Below are positions 24,484 through 29,228 of a stretch of 29,228 nucleotides of DNA, piece after piece (the first letter of the stretch is position 1; every line of letters begins with the position of its first letter). Source of the stretch: a virus; IMG/VR virus record IMGVR_UViG_3300032323_003623, positions 1 through 29,228 of that record; one strand, given 5' to 3'. A program made the translations under genes and the position numbers. The notes under the pieces were generated by a model that saw only the letters and a list, made by a program, of their open reading frames with translations, did no database searches and was not told the DNA's origin.

Positions 24484-24936
24484 ATGTCAGAAGAAGTTTT
24501 ACAAGATGTAGTTATTGACGAAGCTAAAGTAGCTGCACTACAAAAAGCATTAGAAGCTAAAATGTCTGAACTTTCCAATAAAGTTTATGCTGTTTCTATG
24601 AATGCAGAATCTTTAGAGGTTTATTCTAAAGTTATTGAATCAATTACATGGAAAGGTAAAGAAGGATTAGGAGTTTTAGAAATTACTAAGAAGTTAAAAG
24701 AGGTTACCAAAAATGGTATATCAAACGATGCAATCTTTCTAAACGCACTTACAATAGAAGCAAGTCATTATTTCCTAAACAGATACGAATCAAAAGGAAG
24801 TGATGATGCAGAAAGATTTATTGATTTATACAAAAAATTAGAGCAAGCACTGTCTGCAGTTTCGCAAGATAACAAAGATTTAGAAGATCTTAACAAGGAT
24901 TTAGCTGCTGCACAACAAGGATTAGAGGCGGTATAA
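24484..24936 (+). CDS. Helical hypothetical protein, 150 aa
   Basis: No family is recognised. The protein is almost entirely helical and has no membrane segment or Cys. The N-terminal helix (about 13-35) and the C-terminal one (about 115-147, with DNKDLEDLNKDLAAAQQ) look like coiled coils flanking a compact middle part. The A-rich leader and codon choice suggest good expression. It is a single-gene unit between a TATAAATA stretch and the terminator at 24962-24994. A virion or chaperone role would fit but cannot be shown. Confidence 0.7.
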   Translation: MSEEVLQDVVIDEAKVAALQKALEAKMSELSNKVYAVSMNAESLEVYSKVIESITWKGKEGLGVLEITKKLKEVTKNGISNDAIFLNALTIEASHYFLNRYESKGSDDAERFIDLYKKLEQALSAVSQDNKDLEDLNKDLAAAQQGLEAV

Positions 24937-24961
24937 GATAATTTTTCATATTTGTTTATAC

Positions 24962-24994
24962 AAAAAGGTCCATTCTTAAGAGTGGACCTTTTTT
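24962..24994 (+). terminator. Rho-independent terminator
   Basis: AAAAAGGTCCA at 24962-24972 pairs with TGGACCTTTTT at 24983-24993, followed by more T. A CATATTTG sequence just upstream (24947-24954) has one mismatch to the host -7 box. Confidence 0.9.
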
Positions 24995-25000
24995 CTGTGG

Positions 25001-25007
25001 ATATATA
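25001..25007 (+). promoter_or_regulatory. ATATATA box ahead of the membrane/coiled-coil gene
   Basis: TGGATATATATTG surrounds this box, right after a terminator and 24 bases before the ATG at 25032. Confidence 0.45.
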
Positions 25008-25031
25008 TTGATTAAGAAATATAATGAAAGA

Positions 25032-26432
25032 ATGAAAGAAAACAAAATTTTCCCGTGGGTAGTAGCTATTGCAGCAGCTAGCATATCCTTTTCCGCAGCT
25101 TTCTATTCTATTTTCGGTATAGGTAAGATGTTCGCAGGTGCTTCGACCAACGTTATGGTTATGGCAGCGAGCTTAGAATTTGCTAAATTAGTTATTGCAT
25201 CATTTTTATATAGATTTTGGGAGGATGTAAACAAAGCTTTAAGAGCATATTTGGTGATTGCATGTTTTATTCTAATCATAATAACATCTGGTGGTATCTA
25301 CGGATTTTTGTCCTCTGCCTACCAGGAGACCGCAAATAAAGTAGAAAATCTTGATAAAAGTACTGCTGTTCTTGATAGACAGAAGGAAATGATCCAGAGA
25401 CAGTTAACACAGGCAGAAAAACAATTAGAATTTAAAAGTACCAGACAAAATACCCTATCTGATATGAGAAATAGGCAGCAATCAAATGCTGATAACCTCA
25501 TTTCACAAAATAAGTCAGCTTCCTCCGTTAGAACACAAATGAATTCTTTAAGCAAAGAATCTAAAACATTGGATGATGATATTAAAATCTTACAGGATAC
25601 AATATCCTCTAAAAATCAGCAAATAAGTGAGATAGAAACAAAGATTCTAGAAGCTTCCACTAATAATGATCTGGCAGCCGAGGTTGGTCCTCTTAAGTAC
25701 ATAGCTAAGCTTACAGGTAAAACCTTAGATGAAGTAGTCAATTGGTTTATTATTGCCTTAATGCTTGTGTTTGACCCATTAGCGATCGCACTAGTTATTG
25801 CTGCTAACTTTGTTTTTTCATACACTAGTAAAAATAAAAAAGATCCTGAAAAGGAAGAAATTCCAGATGCTCCGAAAGAGGAAATTAAAATCTTTGAGGA
25901 GAAGAAAGAAGAAGAGATAGAGGAGGTAGATGAAATAGAAGCAGAATTTGAAAAGGAATCAATATTAAAGGATGTGGAAGAATTAGAAATCCTTAGTTCT
26001 ATATTTAAAATAGGAGGTACACCTATTAAAGAGATCGAAGAATCTAACGACAATTATTTTCAGGAAGAAAACGACGAGACTAAAGTAGAAGAAGAAATTA
26101 CACAGGACGTAAATGAACAAGAACCAGATTTAGAAGAGTTTATAGAAACGGACACCGAACAAATTGATGAAGCGGTTGAGGATCCTGTATTTTCTCCAGA
26201 TATACGTAATGAAGACATATATTCACCAGATTTAACGAATGAGGAGGAGAATGTGGAAACCCAGGATCTTGAGGAAAAAGAAACATCTACAGAAACCGGA
26301 GAAGATGGAGAATTTGGGGGTTATAAACTAGGAAACGTTTATAAAACAAAAAGGAATATTAAGGATTACGAAAATTCGAAAGATATACCACTAGATCTTT
26401 TGGTTACTAAGGGAGATCCAACAAGATTATAA
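25032..26432 (+). CDS. Membrane protein with long coiled coil and acidic tail
   Basis: The frame also opens at TTG 25008 (8 residues more), but ATG 25032 is preferred because it lies at a normal distance from the ATATATA box. Using the ATG start the protein has 466 residues. Three hydrophobic segments (about 8-30, 38-60, 71-93) are followed by a coiled coil of about 100 residues (100-207, with Gln/Lys/Glu heptads). A fourth hydrophobic segment follows (about 237-263), then a long, very acidic Glu-rich tail (about 270-430) and a short basic end. The coiled coil thus sits between membrane spans, so its two ends are held at the membrane. The family is unknown to me. Roles such as a membrane-anchored scaffold or superinfection immunity are possible but unsupported. 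Confidence 0.75.
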   Translation: MKENKIFPWVVAIAAASISFSAAFYSIFGIGKMFAGASTNVMVMAASLEFAKLVIASFLYRFWEDVNKALRAYLVIACFILIIITSGGIYGFLSSAYQETANKVENLDKSTAVLDRQKEMIQRQLTQAEKQLEFKSTRQNTLSDMRNRQQSNADNLISQNKSASSVRTQMNSLSKESKTLDDDIKILQDTISSKNQQISEIETKILEASTNNDLAAEVGPLKYIAKLTGKTLDEVVNWFIIALMLVFDPLAIALVIAANFVFSYTSKNKKDPEKEEIPDAPKEEIKIFEEKKEEEIEEVDEIEAEFEKESILKDVEELEILSSIFKIGGTPIKEIEESNDNYFQEENDETKVEEEITQDVNEQEPDLEEFIETDTEQIDEAVEDPVFSPDIRNEDIYSPDLTNEEENVETQDLEEKETSTETGEDGEFGGYKLGNVYKTKRNIKDYENSKDIPLDLLVTKGDPTRL

Positions 26433-26440
26433 TTTATAAC

Positions 26441-26995
26441 ATGCCAAACGTATTGTCAACAGATCCTAGATTTATTAAGTATGCTAATTGTAATCCAGAA
26501 AAGCAAAAGAAAATAGTTTTTGAGGGTTCCTTTTTAAAAATTATTATGGGATCCCAGGTTTTAGACATGGTGGATCTTTCTAAATTTTTTCACCCAGCAT
26601 CCATAAATGGAGGTAGTTTTAAAAAAAGAGTTTATATTCCATCAGGTGGATCTTATAATCTATATGGTGGAAATATTGCACAGGATCAGGGGGAAGTCTC
26701 TATGATTGTTATTAGGGTAAAGTATGACCCTTCTCTTCCAGAAGTAGAAAAATTAATCTATTGGGAGTACGAAGGAAATTTATCCCCATGTAAAAATCTT
26801 TTATTTTTAACAGGTAAGACATTAGATCACGTAAAACACCATGGCTGGGATTTAGAACCATACTCACCAGAGACATCTACATTTTCTCCGGTTCTAAGCC
26901 CCCAACCCACATCTCCGGATTTTAGTTTAGGTGGGATAATACTAAAAAATACAACATTAAAAGAGGTTGAAGTGGAAATATTAGTAATGAATTAA
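26441..26995 (+). CDS. Beta-rich tail-fibre-associated protein A
   Basis: The 184-residue protein is beta-rich and has no signal peptide. Its order of segments (a SFLKIIMG strand near 30, RVYIPSGGSYNLYGG around 62-76, VIRVKYD, a FLTGKT strand and a last GGIILKNTTLKEVEVEI strand pair) is repeated by the next gene, so the two are paralogues. By its position before Gly-Thr-Ser-Gly-containing fibre-like proteins I infer a distal tail or fibre role. The stop codon overlaps the next ATG (TTAATGG). Confidence 0.65.
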   Translation: MPNVLSTDPRFIKYANCNPEKQKKIVFEGSFLKIIMGSQVLDMVDLSKFFHPASINGGSFKKRVYIPSGGSYNLYGGNIAQDQGEVSMIVIRVKYDPSLPEVEKLIYWEYEGNLSPCKNLLFLTGKTLDHVKHHGWDLEPYSPETSTFSPVLSPQPTSPDFSLGGIILKNTTLKEVEVEILVMN

Positions 26996-27627
26996 TGGCA
27001 AAAGCACCACTCATATGTCAAGCAGATCTAGCTAACACCCTTATAGAGGGGGGTCATTTTGATAAATGCACTCTGTTAGTAACTAAAGATTCAACGGTAG
27101 TTAATTCATTTAATTTCTGTGATTTTTCCTTGGACATAGACGAATTTTTCACACAGAATTTAACACTGGGTCCGGGAAGTGCATTTCTTCTGGATGACGG
27201 GGGTTTATCTAATTCTTTTGGAGAGGTTAAATTTCTTTTAATTAAGGTTTCATACCCAACAACTTTCACAAGGGATAGTGACAAATATATTGATCTAATA
27301 CACGAAAGCTCAACTTACCCGATTGGAGAATTACATATATGGACAGGAAATCCGGGTGATTCTGCAGGAATGGGAATAGCAGTGTCTCCTTCAGGGGATC
27401 CACAATATAGTACAGGAGGGATAGTATTACACAATCCACACTCAAATTCAGTCAGCATTAAAATTATAGTGGCATCAAGTGCATCACAGGGAGTTTCAAC
27501 AAATACCGGAACATCAGGAACTGGAGGAAATGGAACCTCAGGAACGAGTGGTTCTTCAGGAACTAGCGGGGTAATTGGTAATGCGGATTATAATGGAACA
27601 AGTGGAAGTTTAATAACAATATTATAA
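26995..27627 (+). CDS. Fibre-associated protein B with Gly-Thr-Ser-Gly tail
   Basis: The 210-residue protein repeats the fold order of the preceding product (TLGPGSAFLLDD, FLLIKVSY, ELHIWTGN and GGIVLHNPHSNSVSIKI). It then adds a C-terminal stretch of about 35 residues rich in Gly, Thr and Ser (GTSGTSGSSGTSG at about 181-193). Such repeats are common in fibre proteins of Bacteroidota phages and form flexible or collagen-like stalks. The paralogous pair probably arose by gene duplication followed by gain of the repeat tail. It ends 12 bases before the next fibre gene. Confidence 0.7.
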   Translation: MAKAPLICQADLANTLIEGGHFDKCTLLVTKDSTVVNSFNFCDFSLDIDEFFTQNLTLGPGSAFLLDDGGLSNSFGEVKFLLIKVSYPTTFTRDSDKYIDLIHESSTYPIGELHIWTGNPGDSAGMGIAVSPSGDPQYSTGGIVLHNPHSNSVSIKIIVASSASQGVSTNTGTSGTGGNGTSGTSGSSGTSGVIGNADYNGTSGSLITIL

Positions 27628-27639
27628 GACAATAAAAGA

Positions 27640-28707
27640 ATGGCATATTCCAATATATCAATACTTACGGATCAAAATCTTTCTTTCCAGGTATATGATT
27701 TTATTCAATTATCACACGATGCTAATAATTATATTATAGGTAGAGTAGTTAGTTATAATCCATCTACCGGTGATTTAACATTTACCCCTATTAAATTTTA
27801 CGGATCAGGATCTTATAACACATGGAATATTTCGTTGACCGGAGACCCTGGCGAAGGATTAACTGGAACATCCGGAACATCCGGAACATCCGGAACATCT
27901 CTGAGGGTTTCTAATTCTGGACCTGATAGAGTATTAAGATTAGGTCCAGATGGACAAATAATTTATGGTGCTACAAATTTAACTTTTGATGGACGTACGT
28001 TATCGATAGATCCTTTTGAGTACAGTACAGGTGAAAATCCCGTTTATAGAATTGTTTATCATAGCGATGGGACTGCAGGAACCGCTGGTATAGTCATAAG
28101 AGGTCCAATTCCAGGACAACCATATTCAGGGATAGTAGAAAACAGGGTTCCTCACGAATACCAGCATCAATTCGTGGTAGGAGGAAATAATATAGCACAT
28201 ATAGATTCCCAGGGATTACACGTCCAACAAGCTTTAATAGCAGACGGCGAGGTTTATTTCGAGGGAATAGAAGAAGGTAATTCAGAAACCAAATTTTTGG
28301 TTTGGGATAATTCAACCAGCGGAAATGGATTGGTAGGAAAAGTTAAATGGAAAACAATTTCAGGATCTCCTGGGGGAAGTGGATCTTCAGGAACATCTGG
28401 AACCTCCGGGACTAGCGGATTTCTAAAAGACTGGGAAACTGGAAACGAAATAATAGTAAATAGTAATGAGCAATTAACGTTTTCCGGGGACTATGTTTTA
28501 GAAAATTCCGAGATGCTAATAGAATCAACCGAAACTGAAATTGAATATTCCACAAATAAATACTTCAAAAAAGAAGGAAAAATATTCATAGGAGGTAACC
28601 TATTAGTCAAAGACAGTTACATAGAAAACAATGGTTTAATAAGTGTGGGCGGTCAAGTTATACTAATGGGCAGCTCACAAATAGAAGGAACAGGAATAAT
28701 AATATAA
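27640..28707 (+). CDS. Tail-fibre-like protein with two Gly-Thr-Ser-Gly linkers
   Basis: The 355-residue protein is beta-rich and modular. Residues 1-70 form a small domain (FQVYDFIQLSHD, IIGRVVSYNPSTGDLTF). A GTSG linker (about 75-87), encoded by four tandem 9-base units, separates it from a middle domain (about 88-245, with RVLRLGPDGQIIYG and IDSQGLHVQQ). A second GTSG linker lies at about 248-262, before a C-terminal domain of repeating short strands (LLVKDSYIENNG, GGQVILMGSSQIEG) that looks like a beta-solenoid or trimeric fibre end. Role: host-binding fibre or adhesin, inferred from this layout. The next gene starts six bases later. Confidence 0.75.
   Translation: MAYSNISILTDQNLSFQVYDFIQLSHDANNYIIGRVVSYNPSTGDLTFTPIKFYGSGSYNTWNISLTGDPGEGLTGTSGTSGTSGTSLRVSNSGPDRVLRLGPDGQIIYGATNLTFDGRTLSIDPFEYSTGENPVYRIVYHSDGTAGTAGIVIRGPIPGQPYSGIVENRVPHEYQHQFVVGGNNIAHIDSQGLHVQQALIADGEVYFEGIEEGNSETKFLVWDNSTSGNGLVGKVKWKTISGSPGGSGSSGTSGTSGTSGFLKDWETGNEIIVNSNEQLTFSGDYVLENSEMLIESTETEIEYSTNKYFKKEGKIFIGGNLLVKDSYIENNGLISVGGQVILMGSSQIEGTGIII
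27865..27900 (+). repeat. Four tandem 9-base units (GGAACATCC)
   Basis: Three exact GGAACATCC units plus one GGAACATCT lie end to end, encoding Gly-Thr-Ser repeats. Related Gly/Thr/Ser-coding stretches lie at about 27535-27570 and 28377-28421. The number of units could change by slippage. Confidence 0.9.
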
Positions 28708-28713
28708 AAAGAT

Positions 28714-29228
28714 ATGCAATACATTCAATTACAAGGGCAAAACCCCTCCGAAATGGACACACCACTGAGTGGTAGTTATAATTTATTCGCAGATAGCCTA
28801 GATGGCACTATTAAAATGATAGACAGCGAGGGTAACTGGTACGGAAGCGGGGGAGGACTAGTAGAGGTTACTTACTCGGCATTAAGAACCTTGGGGTCAG
28901 ATAATGCTTTAGTTCCAGGAACTTACTACCTAATTACGGATTTTAAAACTTGCTACGACCAACCTGACTTTAATGATCAGGGTATTGAAATTACGACTGG
29001 CAACTATAAGCAAGCAAGTGTTTCTCCGATAATCGTATTTGCTATAGATCAAAATTCATTAGCAGCTGATGCATATCAACCTGAATTTCCAGGGGATAAG
29101 ATTAGATATGACATCTCATTCAATCGAACCGAAGTAACTGATAGTCCTGCATTTGGTAGAATAACATACAGAAAAGATGATCGAGGAAATGAATTCGATT
29201 ATGATTTTAGAACGGTTCTTTTTAAAAG
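28714..29228 (+). CDS. Adhesin/tail-fibre-like protein, partial
   Basis: The frame runs from ATG 28714 to the end of the window without a stop, giving 171 residues plus a partial codon. The visible part begins with MQYIQLQGQNPSEM, then a short NWYGSGGGL segment, then a folded domain (GTYYLITDFKTCYDQPDF, about 71-88). It ends with ITYRKDDRGNEFDYDFRTVL, a segment I associate with Bacteroidota phage fibre proteins that continue into a beta-helix or receptor-binding end. It follows the previous fibre gene after six bases and is most likely the large distal fibre or adhesin. The C-terminal receptor-binding part is outside the window. Confidence 0.75.
   Translation, partial: MQYIQLQGQNPSEMDTPLSGSYNLFADSLDGTIKMIDSEGNWYGSGGGLVEVTYSALRTLGSDNALVPGTYYLITDFKTCYDQPDFNDQGIEITTGNYKQASVSPIIVFAIDQNSLAADAYQPEFPGDKIRYDISFNRTEVTDSPAFGRITYRKDDRGNEFDYDFRTVLFK

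Noticed and set aside
25616-26053. 145-residue antisense frame rich in Ser/Ile
   Set aside because: It is the complement of the Glu/Lys/Asp-rich tail of the membrane protein; GAA/GAG codons read as TTC/CTC on the other strand.
27499-28421. Repeats considered as a CRISPR array
   Set aside because: Units are 9-base in-frame codons for Gly/Thr/Ser without spacers; they are protein-coding repeats.

Overview
This window is most simply read as part of the genome of a large, strictly lytic, T4-type contractile-tailed phage (myovirus) that infects a member of the Bacteroidota, probably a flavobacterium. Every supported gene lies on the plus strand, genes are packed with short gaps or overlaps, and the DNA is AT-rich. 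T4-like genes occur in T4-like order. Several features point to a Bacteroidota host: A-rich leaders without Shine-Dalgarno sequences, two copies of a TATATTTG box matching the host -7 consensus TAnnTTTG, a lipoprotein with a classic lipobox, and Gly-Thr-Ser-Gly repeats in tail-fibre-like proteins. No tRNA, CRISPR array, integrase or insertion sequence was seen.

Layout. 1-2100: small accessory genes (a zinc-ribbon protein fragment, hypothetical proteins, an RNase H-fold YkuK-family protein and a tiny lipoprotein), separated by clear hairpin terminators. 2160-8150: a recombination and replication block, with a UvsX/RecA-like recombinase, a gene-41-type DnaB-family helicase and the gp47/gp46 (SbcD/SbcC-like) nuclease pair, plus two small unknown genes between them. 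8170-21830: the virion block, with a gp15-like tail terminator, a large neck-like protein carrying a LamG-like C-terminus, a candidate small terminase, the large terminase, a giant tail sheath, two tandem tail-tube paralogues, a small membrane protein, gp26-like and gp51-like baseplate hub proteins and a proline/alanine-rich protein. 21890-24940: dCMP deaminase, an ECF-type sigma factor, a RecB-like nuclease and unknown proteins. 25000-29228: a membrane protein with a long coiled coil and acidic tail, then a chain of tail-fibre/adhesin-like genes, the last of which runs off the window.

How the genes fit together. UvsX, the helicase and gp46/47 would drive recombination-dependent replication, and the deaminase feeds dTMP synthesis. 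The terminase packages DNA; sheath, tube, terminator, neck and hub proteins build the contractile tail; the last genes probably form host-binding fibres. The most interesting regulatory signal is a recurring ATATATA box in intergenic gaps, mainly ahead of virion genes. Together with the phage's own ECF-type sigma factor, it suggests a late-promoter system built differently from the T4 gp55/TATAAATA one. Other points worth a second look are the oversized sheath, the duplicated tube gene, the neck/LamG fusion, the coiled-coil membrane protein, the repeat-linked fibre genes and a marked excess of GATC sites.
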